Source: Lutibacter sp. A64 (lineage in GTDB: Bacteria > Bacteroidota > Bacteroidia > Flavobacteriales > Flavobacteriaceae). Taken from it: a DNA stretch of 64,000 nucleotides. The stretch covers positions 2,622,001 to 2,686,000 of the forward strand of contig NZ_CP092487.1 of NCBI RefSeq assembly GCF_022429565.1. Direction: 5' to 3'. Positions 53,212 through 62,970 of the stretch are shown here, one piece after another; positions within the stretch are counted from its first letter, which is position 1; every line of letters starts with the position of its first letter. Position numbers and translations under genes: made by a program. The notes under the pieces are model-generated. The model was given only the letters and a program-made list of their open reading frames with translations. It ran no database searches and had not been told where the DNA came from.

Positions 53212-55674
53212 CTAAAACGTCAATCCGAAAACAAGTCCGTTTTGAGAAACACCGTTGTAATTAGATTTTACATAATCTAAACGTAGAAAACGTAGTTTTC
53301 CAATGCCAATATTACCCAATCCAACGGATAGTTCAGAATATGGTTTTTTGTCTTTTCTAATCAAGGTTTTTGCACCTAAAATAAACTCAAATCTTAATTT
53401 ATTTAACAAGGGTAATTTATTTAATAAATAGCCACTAAAATTATGTTCTGCGTGAAATTCTGCATACGATTGATTAGTGCTAAAATTATAGTAAGGCATT
53501 AAATTAAACGCATTTGTATAATCGTAATTCATGTTTACATGTGTTTGATTTCCATTAAAATGTTTGTAATCTACAAAAGCAATATCATCGGCTTCAAAAA
53601 AAGTTCCAGCTTTTATATTGTAGCTAAAAGTACCTTTATTATCAATGTCGAAACGCTGTTGAATTCGTGCACTTATTTCTCCAAAGTTATAAGCATCTTC
53701 ACTTGAAGCAAAATTCTGATTGTACATTAATGTTAATGAAGGGTAATCTGAATTATACGTATTAATTTTTCTGTTTGGATACGAAATATATTTTTGTCCA
53801 AATCTAATTATTGCAGTAGTTGAAAATTGATATACATTATGTTCTTCAAAAGAAGGGATTCCTTTGTTATTTTCATTTAAAGGATCGTTAGAAGTGTATA
53901 CTTTTTCTTTATCGTTTAGCAACACATAATCTGTTGTATTCACCAAAGGAGATCGTTTTTCGTAACTTAATGTACTTTGCATTCTAATGCCATTTGATAA
54001 CTCATCAGAAAAAAGAATTTTAACAAAAGTATTATCGTAATATTTAGCATAATTTTCTTCAAAAAATAAGGTACTTACTGAGTTTACAATACCAGAAATA
54101 GGCTCACTTTGGTTAAATTGTGTTACTTTTTTCCCTCCAGATATTTGTAAATATGGTTTTGAAATACTGTTAAATAGATAACTAATATTAGCAGTTGCTC
54201 GTAGTTTTTCATCAGACAATCCATAATTAACATTGGCTCTTGCCGAAAAACTAGAACCGACTTCTTTATCACTCGTATAATAGGAAATATTCATTGAAGG
54301 ATTCCAACCTTGAACCGTATTAAAACTTGTACCTAACAATACAGAGGAAAAATTTAAATACTGATTTTTATAGGTGTTTTTATAAGAATAGCCCATTAAA
54401 ACATCTGCAATTTTAAATTTATTATCCTTTTTATCTATGGAATCTAAGTATGATTTAGATTTTTTCAACACCTGAATGCTGTCTTTTATTTTGTAATCTT
54501 TAATTTCTTCTTTAGTTAAAATTATTGGTCTTGCGGTATCCCAATACAGCGAATCTTTTTTATTTGAATTTTCAACAAAAGATAGAATTTCGTTATTAAA
54601 TTCGTTTTCCTTAAACTGTGGGTTAAAATTATAATTGCTGTATGCTGTACTAATTTGTCCGTCAACATTAATACCTAACATTCCAAATTTAAAATAGATT
54701 TGTTGCGAAATTAACGGCCAAAAATTTGTGTTTTTATCGTACGAATAAATGTGTTTTAAATTCAATTCTTCAATCATAGGTTGTCCCATTTGAGCGCCAG
54801 TAACGGTTAAATTAATTCCGTATATTGCCCAATCGTCCTCAACAATATATATAATTCCAGAAAATGCATTATCTGTTTTCTTTTTTGGAGTTACTTCAAT
54901 CTTATTGATTAAATGCGAACCTTCATAAAAAGTTCCAACTAGTTTATACGTGTAATAATTAAGAGCGTATGATGCTATTGGAGAAATTACTTTACTTTCT
55001 AAATCAATGGTGTTTTTATAAAAATTAAAATTGACTTCTGAAGCTTGATTAAAACTAAAACCACTATTATTTCCACTAACTTTTGAGGCTAAAATCTTTT
55101 CTTTAAACAAATTAGGTTGCTTAAAAGATATTTTTGAAACTGTTTCAGACAAATAAACCACGCCACTTCTAGTTGAATCTAAACCTCCACCTAAATCACC
55201 AACTTTTTGTCCAAATATTTTGTCTGGAGCATTTTTAATTCTAAAAATTCCTTTTGAATAAAAATCGCTTGTGTAAGCGGTTATTTTATTTAAATAGCGC
55301 TTTCTATTTTCAATGGTATTTTTAATAATTCTAATGGCTGGATTTTCTTTTAAACTAATTGTAACTTCATTTAATTGAATGCTTTCTTCATTTAAAATAA
55401 CATCTAATTGAAAAGGTAAAGTATTAATTTCAATTTCTTTTTTTAATGTAACATACCCTAAATATTGAAAAACAACCGTGTAATTTCCTTTATCTAAAAC
55501 TGGAAGCTCGTACAAACCTTGCTCGTTACTCGATGTTCCAATACTTGTATTTTCTAGATATACACTTACAAAAGGGAGCGTTTCATTTTTAATATTTTTA
55601 ATGGTTCCTTTAACTTGTGCAGAAAGTTGCATAGTAACAAAAGTTAAAAATACAAGTGTAATTTTTTTAGCCAT
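53212..55674 (-). CDS. DUF5686 outer-membrane protein with carboxypeptidase-like regulatory domain
   Basis: 820 residues with a signal peptide (1-19, ending LSAQV). A carboxypeptidase-like regulatory (CarbD) domain (about 21-105) contains TIKNIKNETLPFVSVYLENTSIGT in parts and is followed by the DUF5686 region and a probable C-terminal barrel (about 380-820, ending LVFGLTF). The family is common in Bacteroidota and unassigned; an envelope role is likely. A TAAGTTTG -7 element lies just upstream (55692-55699, minus). Confidence 0.88.
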   Translation of the reverse strand: MAKKITLVFLTFVTMQLSAQVKGTIKNIKNETLPFVSVYLENTSIGTSSNEQGLYELPVLDKGNYTVVFQYLGYVTLKKEIEINTLPFQLDVILNEESIQLNEVTISLKENPAIRIIKNTIENRKRYLNKITAYTSDFYSKGIFRIKNAPDKIFGQKVGDLGGGLDSTRSGVVYLSETVSKISFKQPNLFKEKILASKVSGNNSGFSFNQASEVNFNFYKNTIDLESKVISPIASYALNYYTYKLVGTFYEGSHLINKIEVTPKKKTDNAFSGIIYIVEDDWAIYGINLTVTGAQMGQPMIEELNLKHIYSYDKNTNFWPLISQQIYFKFGMLGINVDGQISTAYSNYNFNPQFKENEFNNEILSFVENSNKKDSLYWDTARPIILTKEEIKDYKIKDSIQVLKKSKSYLDSIDKKDNKFKIADVLMGYSYKNTYKNQYLNFSSVLLGTSFNTVQGWNPSMNISYYTSDKEVGSSFSARANVNYGLSDEKLRATANISYLFNSISKPYLQISGGKKVTQFNQSEPISGIVNSVSTLFFEENYAKYYDNTFVKILFSDELSNGIRMQSTLSYEKRSPLVNTTDYVLLNDKEKVYTSNDPLNENNKGIPSFEEHNVYQFSTTAIIRFGQKYISYPNRKINTYNSDYPSLTLMYNQNFASSEDAYNFGEISARIQQRFDIDNKGTFSYNIKAGTFFEADDIAFVDYKHFNGNQTHVNMNYDYTNAFNLMPYYNFSTNQSYAEFHAEHNFSGYLLNKLPLLNKLRFEFILGAKTLIRKDKKPYSELSVGLGNIGIGKLRFLRLDYVKSNYNGVSQNGLVFGLTF

Positions 55675-55846
55675 AGTATTGATTTATTTTTCAAACTTAG
55701 AGTTTTACATTTGGAGCTCTTAATAAAGGTTTGTTAAATAAATCTTTACAATATGTTAAATAGTAATTTTAGTTTTTTTTAACAAAAAGAGACCTCTATT
55801 TTTATTACTAAAGTGTATTTTCGCAGTTACTACTATTTAAAAAATT

Positions 55847-56122
55847 ATGAAAAAAATATTTAGAATTGTAAGTATTTTAGAGGGTGTATCTTATTTATTA
55901 TTACTTTTTATTGCAACGCCAATAAAATACATATTAGAAAACGAAACATTTGTTAAAATGCTTGGTATGCCACACGGACTTTTATTTATAGCCTATGTTG
56001 TATTAGCAATTATGATGAAATATGAATTAAATTGGAAATCTAAGGCATTTATTATTGTGTTAGTTGCTTCAATTATTCCGTTTGGAACATTTTATATTGA
56101 TAAAAAATATTTAAGAGATTAA
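55847..56122 (+). CDS. DUF3817 membrane protein
   Basis: 91 residues, three membrane helices (about 8-27, 44-60, 68-84). Features of DUF3817: IVSILEGVSYLLLLF and MLGMPHGLLFIAYVV. Inner membrane; function unknown. Divergent from the DUF5686 gene, likely with its own promoter (TATTTTCG near 55811). Confidence 0.88.
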   Translation: MKKIFRIVSILEGVSYLLLLFIATPIKYILENETFVKMLGMPHGLLFIAYVVLAIMMKYELNWKSKAFIIVLVASIIPFGTFYIDKKYLRD

Positions 56123-56171
56123 AAATATACTACACTATTTTTTTTAATAATAATAAAACAGGGTTATTAGG

Positions 56172-57068
56172 TTAAAAACCATAATTAAAGCTAAGTCCAA
56201 AAACTTCTCTAATTTGAAAACCTTCAAAAGAGTTATCATCATAAATAGTTTGAAAAACTAAATTAGTTGTAAAATAGCTATTTATTTTCATAACTAAATT
56301 CATTGAATAATCAATATCAATATTTTCAGGGTTTTCTAAATAATTAGCATATAAATTAAGTAAGTTTTCAATGGTCATATTTTCCATTAAAGTAATTTTT
56401 AATCTACCAGAAGCATTAAAACCTAATTCTAAACGTGTATTATCACCTTCTTCTACTCCATAATAAGCTTCATTAGGCAATGTTAAATCTTTATCAACTA
56501 TCACCAATTTAGTAGTTGCAGGTGCAATATTAAATTTAAAGTTTTTATTTTTTTCCCATAACATCCCTGGACCAATTAAAATTGTAGCTGGTGAGAAAAA
56601 GCTGGTATATTTAGTTCTAATTTCCTTACCATTTTCATCTTTACTGTATTTAAACCCTTTAGTAAATTGTGTTTTAAAATTAACTAAAGCTGAATAAAAC
56701 CAATAACCATCTGCATTTATACCTAATAAAGAATTAAACTCAAGCCTATCATCTGTTTTTTTAGTAAACTCTGTATTTTTACTTTTGGTTAAACCGTAAG
56801 AAGTGATGATGTTATTTTTCCAAGAATATTTACCTTTAACGTAATCAAAATTATAATTTATACTTGCATTACCAGCCAATGTATTTTCTCCTTTAGAGAC
56901 CCAATTAGAAAATGCTGATTGATTAAACATAAAAGATATTTTTCCTTTCTTAGTCCAACTTGGTTCTGGTTCTTTTTCTGAATCTGGGCTAGGTTTCTTT
57001 TGTTCTTGAGAAAACAAAAACGAAAGATTAAATACCAGCATTAATATAAGTAAAGGGGCTTTCTTCAT
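56172..57068 (-). CDS. DUF3078 secreted protein
   Basis: 298 residues with a signal peptide (1-20, ending LFSQE) and a charged linker (KKPSPDSEKEPEPSW). The body is a beta-rich DUF3078 domain (FNQSAFSNWVSKGENTLAGNASINYNFDY in parts), probably an outer-membrane barrel. The protein ends in FGLSFNYGF, a typical barrel C-terminus. -7 element TACTTTTG at 57102-57109 on the minus strand. Function unknown. Confidence 0.88.
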   Translation of the reverse strand: MKKAPLLILMLVFNLSFLFSQEQKKPSPDSEKEPEPSWTKKGKISFMFNQSAFSNWVSKGENTLAGNASINYNFDYVKGKYSWKNNIITSYGLTKSKNTEFTKKTDDRLEFNSLLGINADGYWFYSALVNFKTQFTKGFKYSKDENGKEIRTKYTSFFSPATILIGPGMLWEKNKNFKFNIAPATTKLVIVDKDLTLPNEAYYGVEEGDNTRLELGFNASGRLKITLMENMTIENLLNLYANYLENPENIDIDYSMNLVMKINSYFTTNLVFQTIYDDNSFEGFQIREVFGLSFNYGF

Positions 57069-57283
57069 AAATTTCTAATTGAAAATTATAATCTAAGCAA
57101 ACAAAAGTAAATAGAATACTCTACATAAAAAAGTTTGCTAAGATGTTATTTTAAACTTAAAAAAATATAATACCACAAAAAGTATACCTTTTTTAGATGA
57201 AAAATTTAATTATATTTTTTAGGGTAAAAGAAACCTCAATAGTTTGAGTATTAACCATTAATTTAAAAATTTACTTTTAAGAA

Positions 57284-58378
57284 CTATAGTTCTTCATTTT
57301 TATTTGGATCAATTAAGCCAAATTTCTTAGCTCTTGCTTCCCAACTTTTTCTAGCAAGTAATTGTAAGTCTGCAACAGTATCTCTTTCATCCATTATCTC
57401 TAAACCTAACAAAGTTTCAATAACATCTTCCATTGTTACAATACCACTTGTGGTTCCATATTCATCAACAACTAATGCAATATGTTCTTTGTTTGCAATA
57501 AATTTTTCGAATAAATCTGGAATTGGAATTGTTCTATTCGTTATTATTAACTCTCTTTTAATTTCAGCTAACTTTTTAGTTCCATTACCTTTAATAATCT
57601 CTTCCATTACATCATCTTTCAAAATAAAGCCTGTAATATTATCAGAGTTTGTTTTAAAAATAGGAATTCTAGAAAATCGTAATTTTGGGTGTTTATCAAA
57701 AAATTCTTGTATTGTAATCTCTTCAGAAGCCCTAGTCATAACAGTTCTAGGAGTCATTACATCTTTTACTTGTACTAATTTAAAGGTCAGTAAATTTTTA
57801 ATAATAGCACTTTCACTTTCTTCAAAAACACCATCTTCTTGTGCAATATCCGTCATTGTATGAAAGTCTTCTCTACTTAAAATAGAACCTCCATGTCCGC
57901 CACGACCGCCAATTAATTTTGTTGTTAATTGGAGCACCCATAAAATACCTGTATATTTTAAGAAAAAGATAAAAGGCATTAATGTATTTGCCGTAAAACC
58001 AGCCAATTGACTCCAATATTTAGCTCCAATTGTTTTAGGTATTATTTCTGAAAAAACCAATATTAAAATAGTCATTATTGCAGAAATAATTCCTACTGCG
58101 TTTATACCAAAAATATTGATTTTTAAATCTAATGATTCTGCTTGTACACCAACTAAAATTGCACCTACTGTATGCGCAATAGTATTAACTGTTAAAATTG
58201 CAATTAAAGGTTTATCAACATCTTGTTTTAGTTGTTCTAATTTTGTTGCGTATGCTTTTCCTTCTTGTTTTTTTATGGTTATAAATGTTGGAGATATACT
58301 TAAAAGTACAGCTTCAAGTATAGAACATAAAAAAGAAAATATAAGTGAAATTGCTGCGTAAAATAAAAGTAACGTCAT
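57284..58378 (-). CDS. CNNM/CBS-domain membrane protein
   Basis: 364 residues. DUF21/CNNM membrane region (about 1-165: LEAVLLSISPTFI, VFSEIIPKTIGAKYW), then two CBS domains (about 190-335: VKDVMTPRTVMTRAS, ALVVDEYGTTSGIVTMEDVIETLLG, in parts). No CorC domain at the end, so it is shorter than GldE. Such proteins are implicated in magnesium or other divalent ion export. A paralog of GldE but not gliding-linked. Lies 89 bases after the DUF2480 gene, same strand. Confidence 0.9.
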   Translation of the reverse strand: MTLLLFYAAISLIFSFLCSILEAVLLSISPTFITIKKQEGKAYATKLEQLKQDVDKPLIAILTVNTIAHTVGAILVGVQAESLDLKINIFGINAVGIISAIMTILILVFSEIIPKTIGAKYWSQLAGFTANTLMPFIFFLKYTGILWVLQLTTKLIGGRGGHGGSILSREDFHTMTDIAQEDGVFEESESAIIKNLLTFKLVQVKDVMTPRTVMTRASEEITIQEFFDKHPKLRFSRIPIFKTNSDNITGFILKDDVMEEIIKGNGTKKLAEIKRELIITNRTIPIPDLFEKFIANKEHIALVVDEYGTTSGIVTMEDVIETLLGLEIMDERDTVADLQLLARKSWEARAKKFGLIDPNKNEEL

Positions 58379-58467
58379 TTAATTGTATAATTTAATGGCT
58401 AAATTAAGTAATATAATGGCAATTTTAAAAAAATGAAAAAATATCTTTTGTAAAATGCCCTCTAAAT

Positions 58468-58983
58468 TTAAATACTATTTCTCTTTTTGTAGAGCGCTAC
58501 TGTTGAACAAGCTTCGCCAAACATAATGGTTTTTGCTACTGGCTGTAATTTTTCAATCAGCTGAATATAAGCTGTTTCTGGAATTGGTTTATCAGAACAT
58601 CCTTTTATAATAACAGGCACGTTTTTATACGCTTTAATATTAAGATTTGCTATTATCTCTTGAAAAATTGCAGTTTCTAATTGTTGTAAATCACCTACTA
58701 TGGTTTTAACTGCAAAGGGATTTGTATATGTTGCAATTAACATATAAGCCCAAGATGGAATTATGGCATCTACCGAACAAGTAAGTGCAATATAATGGTT
58801 TTTGTATTGACTCCAATCGTGATTTTTTAAATACTCACGAAAGTCTTTTTCTTTTAAAATAAGTTCGTGAAACAACCAATCTTTTATATCAATAACAGTT
58901 CTTGGACCTTTTGGATAAAAATCTTCAAGGTCTAAAGTTTTTAATTTGCTATTGGCAACTCTATTTACAATTTCATCTGCCAT
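58468..58983 (-). CDS. DUF2480 family protein
   Basis: 171 residues, no signal peptide. The sequence fits DUF2480 (ADEIVNRVANSKLKTLDLEDF, VDAIIPSWAYMLIAT, CSDKPIPETAYIQLIEKL). Found beside SUF genes in Bacteroidota, as here: its ATG overlaps the stop of the SufT-like gene by one base (TAATG). Cysteines in the C-terminal part (FGEACSTVALYKK) may matter for iron-sulfur work, but the role is unknown. Confidence 0.88.
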   Translation of the reverse strand: MADEIVNRVANSKLKTLDLEDFYPKGPRTVIDIKDWLFHELILKEKDFREYLKNHDWSQYKNHYIALTCSVDAIIPSWAYMLIATYTNPFAVKTIVGDLQQLETAIFQEIIANLNIKAYKNVPVIIKGCSDKPIPETAYIQLIEKLQPVAKTIMFGEACSTVALYKKRNSI

Positions 58984-59303
58984 TATAAAAAGCCAAGTTC
59001 TAATTTAGCTTCTTCACTCATCATATCTTGAGACCACATTGGATCAAAAGTAATTTCAACTTCAGCGTTTTTTACCTCATCAATTGCTTTTACTTTTTCT
59101 TCAATTTCTACAGGTAAGGTTTCTGCCACTGGACAGTTAGGTGAAGTAAGTGTCATTAATATTTTAACATCATTGTTTTCACTTACAAAAACATCATAAA
59201 TTAAACCTAGTTCAAATATATCTACTGGAATTTCTGGATCGTAAATGGTTTTTAAAACCGTTACAATTTTATCTCCTAATTCTTCTACTCTATTACTATT
59301 CAT
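58983..59303 (-). CDS. MIP18/SufT-like iron-sulfur assembly protein
   Basis: 106 residues of the DUF59/MIP18 fold: TIYDPEIPVDIFELGLIYDV, LMTLTSPNCPVAETLPVEI (with the conserved Cys) and VEITFDPMWSQDMMSEEAK. It assists maturation of [Fe-S] proteins. It lies between sufE (upstream by 51 bases) and DUF2480. SufT is the closest described role; the symbol is left blank as subgroup is not certain. Confidence 0.9.
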   Translation of the reverse strand: MNSNRVEELGDKIVTVLKTIYDPEIPVDIFELGLIYDVFVSENNDVKILMTLTSPNCPVAETLPVEIEEKVKAIDEVKNAEVEITFDPMWSQDMMSEEAKLELGFL

Positions 59304-59354
59304 ACTTAAAATTGCTCTTTATATTCATTCTAAATAAGGGCAAATATACACTAA

Positions 59355-59777
59355 TTAACTTAATTTAGATTGAAAAGCCAATGCGTATAATTTAATTTGC
59401 TTAATCATAGAAACCAATCCGTTTGCTCTATTTGGTGAAAGATGTTCTTTTAAACCAATTTCATCTATAAAATACAAATCAGCATTTAAAATATCTTCAG
59501 GTGCTTGATTGTTAAAAACACGTAATAATAATGCTATAATTCCCTTTGTTAAAATGGCATCGCTATCGGCAGTAAAATTAATTTTATCAACATCAATTTC
59601 AGAGTGTAACCAAACTTTAGATTGGCAGCCAACTATTAAATTTTCATCTTTTTTCTCAATATCAGCTATTAATGGCAACGATTTTCCAAGTTCTATAATA
59701 TATTCGTAACGTTCCATCCAATCTTCAAACATTGAAAACTCGTCTATAATTTCTTCTTGTATTTCTTTGATAGTCAT
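59355..59777 (-). CDS. sufE: SufE sulfur-acceptor protein
   Basis: 140 residues. SufE accepts persulfide sulfur from SufS via the conserved Cys51 in NLIVGCQSKVWL, and activates SufS for cluster assembly. Also DWMERYEYIIELGKSLP and SPNRANGLVSMIKQIK are typical. First gene of the sufE, sufT-like, DUF2480 operon. The main sufBCDS genes are not in this window. Confidence 0.95.
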   Translation of the reverse strand: MTIKEIQEEIIDEFSMFEDWMERYEYIIELGKSLPLIADIEKKDENLIVGCQSKVWLHSEIDVDKINFTADSDAILTKGIIALLLRVFNNQAPEDILNADLYFIDEIGLKEHLSPNRANGLVSMIKQIKLYALAFQSKLS

Positions 59778-59911
59778 TTTTTAAACTTATTTTTGCACAA
59801 TCTTAGATTGTTTCTTTTTAAGAACTGTAAAATTAAGGTAAAAATTTTAGAATGTCATTCTTATAAACATAGGAATCTCATTTAAAAAAATGATTTGTAA
59901 ATTATTGACCG

Positions 59912-59933
59912 ATTCTTATTTATAAATAAGAAT
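59912..59933. promoter_or_regulatory. 22-bp perfect palindrome upstream of the PfkB kinase gene
   Basis: Arms of 11 bp (ATTCTTATTTA and its exact complement) abut with no spacer, ending 15 bases before the PfkB ATG. Further upstream, AGAATGTCATTCT (59849-59861) is a second, 6-1-6 palindrome. Both are in the spacer between sufE (-) and the kinase gene (+). They look like operators or a cruciform site; not a clear terminator. Confidence 0.45.
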
Positions 59934-59947
59934 TTAAAAAAGATAAC

Positions 59948-60874
59948 ATGAGTAAATTATTAATTGTTGGTACGGTTGCTTTTGATGCTATTGAAACACC
60001 GTTTGGTAAAACTGATAAAATTTTAGGTGGTGCTGCAACCTATATCTCACTTTCTGCATCTCAATTTGGAGTAAAATCTGGAATTGTTTCTGTTGTTGGT
60101 GGAGATTTTCCAACAGCATATTTAAAAAAATTAAACGGTAAAAACATCAATACAGATGGTATTGAAATTATTGAAAATGGTAAAACCTTTTTTTGGAAAG
60201 GAAAATACCATAACGATTTAAACACTAGAGATACCCTAATTACAGATTTAAATGTATTGGCAGATTTTAAACCTATTGTACCTGAAAGTTTTTCTGACAC
60301 CGACTTTTTAATGTTAGGAAACTTACACCCTTCAGTTCAAATGGGAGTTATAAAACAACTACCTGTAAAACCAAAGTTAATTGTTTTAGATACTATGAAT
60401 TTTTGGATGGACAATACCCTTCCTGAATTAATGGAAGTAATTGCTGAAATTGATGTAATTACAATTAATGACGAAGAAGCAAGACAATTATCAGGCGAAT
60501 ATTCTTTGGTAAAAGCTGCTAAGAAAATTCAAGAAATGGGTCCAAAATATGTAGTTATTAAAAAAGGAGAACACGGTGCCTTACTATTTAATGATGGCAA
60601 AGTATTTTTTGCTCCTGCTTTACCTTTAGAAGAAGTTTTTGACCCAACTGGAGCTGGAGACACTTTTGCTGGTGGATTTATTGGACACATTGCACGTACA
60701 GGCGATATTTCTTTTGAAAATATGAAAAGAGCTGTTATTTCTGGATCAAATGTAGCGTCATTTTGTGTTGAAAAATTTGGAACCGAACGCATGGAAAATT
60801 TAACTTTTGAAGAAATTCAAGAGCGCTTATTACAATTTAAATTATTAACCCAATTCGATATAGAATTAAGTTAA
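59948..60874 (+). CDS. PfkB-family carbohydrate kinase
   Basis: 308 residues. Ribokinase fold: GGAATYISLSASQFG near the N-terminus (substrate side), and the C-terminal signature DPTGAGDTFAGGF with catalytic base Asp238. ATP-dependent phosphorylation of a sugar, nucleoside or similar alcohol in the cytoplasm. Subfamily cannot be decided. Ended by a strong terminator and followed by the amidophosphoribosyltransferase gene, which has a separate promoter. Confidence 0.93.
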   Translation: MSKLLIVGTVAFDAIETPFGKTDKILGGAATYISLSASQFGVKSGIVSVVGGDFPTAYLKKLNGKNINTDGIEIIENGKTFFWKGKYHNDLNTRDTLITDLNVLADFKPIVPESFSDTDFLMLGNLHPSVQMGVIKQLPVKPKLIVLDTMNFWMDNTLPELMEVIAEIDVITINDEEARQLSGEYSLVKAAKKIQEMGPKYVVIKKGEHGALLFNDGKVFFAPALPLEEVFDPTGAGDTFAGGFIGHIARTGDISFENMKRAVISGSNVASFCVEKFGTERMENLTFEEIQERLLQFKLLTQFDIELS

Positions 60875-60883
60875 TTACCATCT

Positions 60884-60910
60884 AAAATTCTGCACGTGTG
60901 CAGAATTTTT
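60884..60910 (+). terminator. Terminator after the PfkB kinase gene
   Basis: Perfect 11-bp stem AAAATTCTGCA / TGCAGAATTTT with a CGTG tetraloop and a run of T residues. Confidence 0.9.
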
Positions 60911-60942
60911 TGTTTAAAATATTACTTACTAAAACTTAAAAA

Positions 60943-62844
60943 ATGAGTGACGCTATTAAGCATGAATGTGGAATTGCAATGGTTAGATTGTTAAAACCAC
61001 TACAGTACTATAAAGATAAATATGGTTCTGCTTTTTATGGTTTAAACAAAATGTATTTGTTAATGGAAAAACAGCACAATCGCGGTCAAGATGGCGCTGG
61101 TATAGCAAGTATAAAATTTAATGTAGCCCCTGGAACACGCTATATTAGTCGAGTACGCTCAAATGCCGATGCCCCAATACAAGATGTTTTTGCCCAAATT
61201 AACAATCGTTTAAACAATTTAAATGAACAATTTCCCGATAAAATCGACGATGTAGAATGGCAAATTAACAATGCACCTCATATTGGTAATTTATTTTTAG
61301 GACACGTACGTTATGGAACCTTTGGAAAAAATAGCATAGAAGCTGTACACCCCTTTTTACGCCAAAGCAATTGGATGCATAAAAGTTTAATTGTAGCTGG
61401 TAACTTTAATATGACCAACTCTAAACGCTTATTCGACGATTTAGTTGAAATTGGTCAACACCCTAAAGAAATGACCGATACCGTTACAGTTATGGAAAAA
61501 ATTGGTCATTTTATAGATGATGAAGTTGCTAAATTGTATCAAAAATTAAAAAAAGAAAAAGATATTTCTAAAAAAGAAGCCTCTCCTTTAATTGAAAAAC
61601 GAATTAATATTAAAAAAATATTAAAACGTTCTGCAAAAAATTGGGATGGTGGTTATACAATGGCTGGTTTACTTGGACATGGAGATGCTTTTGTATTACG
61701 TGACCCTGCAGGAATTAGACCCGCATTTTATTATAAAGATGATGAAATTGTAGTAGTAGCTTCTGAACGACCAGTAATTCAAACCGTTTTTAATGTTGCT
61801 ATTAATGATGTAAAAGAATTAGAACCTGGACGCGCATTAATAATGAAACGCGATGGTAAAGTAACCGTTGAACAAATTAGAAAGCCGTTACCTCAAAAAT
61901 CATGTTCTTTTGAACGTATTTATTTCTCAAGAGGAAGTGATGCCGACATATATATTGAACGTAAAAATTTAGGAAAATTAGTATTTCCACAAATTTTAAA
62001 GAAAATTAATAACAATTTAAAAAATACAGTTTTCTCATACATCCCAAATACAGCAGAAACTTCGTTCTATGGAATGCGAGAAGCAGCTGAAGATTTTTTA
62101 AATCAACAAAAAACCGATGCTATTTTACACGGTCAACGTAATTTATCTGCCGAAAAAGTAAAAGAAATTTTAGCTGAAAGACCTCGTATAGAAAAACTAG
62201 CAATTAAAGATGCTAAGCTTAGAACTTTTATTGCAGATGATAATAGTAGAGACGATTTGGTAGCACACGTTTATGATGTTACTTACGGTATTGTAAAATC
62301 AGACGATAACCTAGTTATTATAGACGATAGTATTGTACGTGGAACCACGCTTAAGAAAAGTATTATTAAAATTTTAGACCGTCTAAATCCAAAAAAAATA
62401 ATTATAGTTTCTTCTGCACCACAAATTCGTTACCCAGATTGTTATGGTATTGATATGGCAAGAATGGGTGATTTTATTGCCTTTAGAGCTGCTTTAGCCT
62501 TATTAAAAGAAAACAATAATTACAATTTGGTTGAAGAAGTTTATAACAAATGTAAAGCACAACAACAGTTAGAAGACACAGAAATTGTAAACGCTGTTAA
62601 AGAAATTTATAGTCAGTTTTCAGATGAACAAATTTCAAACAAAATTGCCGAAATGTTAAAAACAGATGCTATAAAAGCCGATGTTGAAATCATTTATCAA
62701 TCTGTAGAAAACTTACATGTAGCGTGTCCAAATCATTTAGGTGATTGGTATTTTACTGGAGATTATCCTACACCTGGAGGAAATAGAGTTGTAAACGATT
62801 CTTTTATTAATTTTTATGAAGGAAATAACAAAAGAGCTTATTAA
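60943..62844 (+). CDS. purF: Amidophosphoribosyltransferase
   Basis: 633 residues, longer than the E. coli PurF (about 505). The Ntn glutaminase nucleophile is probably Cys9 in IKHECGIAMV, so an octapeptide must be removed. Glutaminase features (HNRGQDGAGIAS; GHVRYGTFGKNS) and the PRPP-binding motif VIIDDSIVRGTTLKKS are clear, so the catalytic phosphoribosyltransferase is intact. The added length is in the glutaminase insertions and C-terminal region (about 560-633). Catalyses the first step of purine synthesis. Confidence 0.9.
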   Translation: MSDAIKHECGIAMVRLLKPLQYYKDKYGSAFYGLNKMYLLMEKQHNRGQDGAGIASIKFNVAPGTRYISRVRSNADAPIQDVFAQINNRLNNLNEQFPDKIDDVEWQINNAPHIGNLFLGHVRYGTFGKNSIEAVHPFLRQSNWMHKSLIVAGNFNMTNSKRLFDDLVEIGQHPKEMTDTVTVMEKIGHFIDDEVAKLYQKLKKEKDISKKEASPLIEKRINIKKILKRSAKNWDGGYTMAGLLGHGDAFVLRDPAGIRPAFYYKDDEIVVVASERPVIQTVFNVAINDVKELEPGRALIMKRDGKVTVEQIRKPLPQKSCSFERIYFSRGSDADIYIERKNLGKLVFPQILKKINNNLKNTVFSYIPNTAETSFYGMREAAEDFLNQQKTDAILHGQRNLSAEKVKEILAERPRIEKLAIKDAKLRTFIADDNSRDDLVAHVYDVTYGIVKSDDNLVIIDDSIVRGTTLKKSIIKILDRLNPKKIIIVSSAPQIRYPDCYGIDMARMGDFIAFRAALALLKENNNYNLVEEVYNKCKAQQQLEDTEIVNAVKEIYSQFSDEQISNKIAEMLKTDAIKADVEIIYQSVENLHVACPNHLGDWYFTGDYPTPGGNRVVNDSFINFYEGNNKRAY

Positions 62845-62858
62845 ATAAAAATATACTA

Positions 62859-62907
62859 ACTTATAGACATTCTCTAAACCAAAAGAGACTGTCTATAAGT
62901 ACCTTTT
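62859..62907 (+). terminator. Terminator after purF
   Basis: Arms ACTTATAGACA (62859-62869) and TGTCTATAAGT (62890-62900) extended inward by TCTCT/AGAGA, then ACCTTTTT. Confidence 0.75.
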
Positions 62908-62970
62908 TAACTATCTTAAAAAGTATATTTTCTTAAAGCATTCTTTTTTCTACCATATCTTTTTAGATTT

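Noticed and set aside
57450..57863. 137-codon plus-strand frame inside the CNNM/CBS gene
   Set aside because: Shadow of a conserved gene; long only because of AT bias and low stop density.
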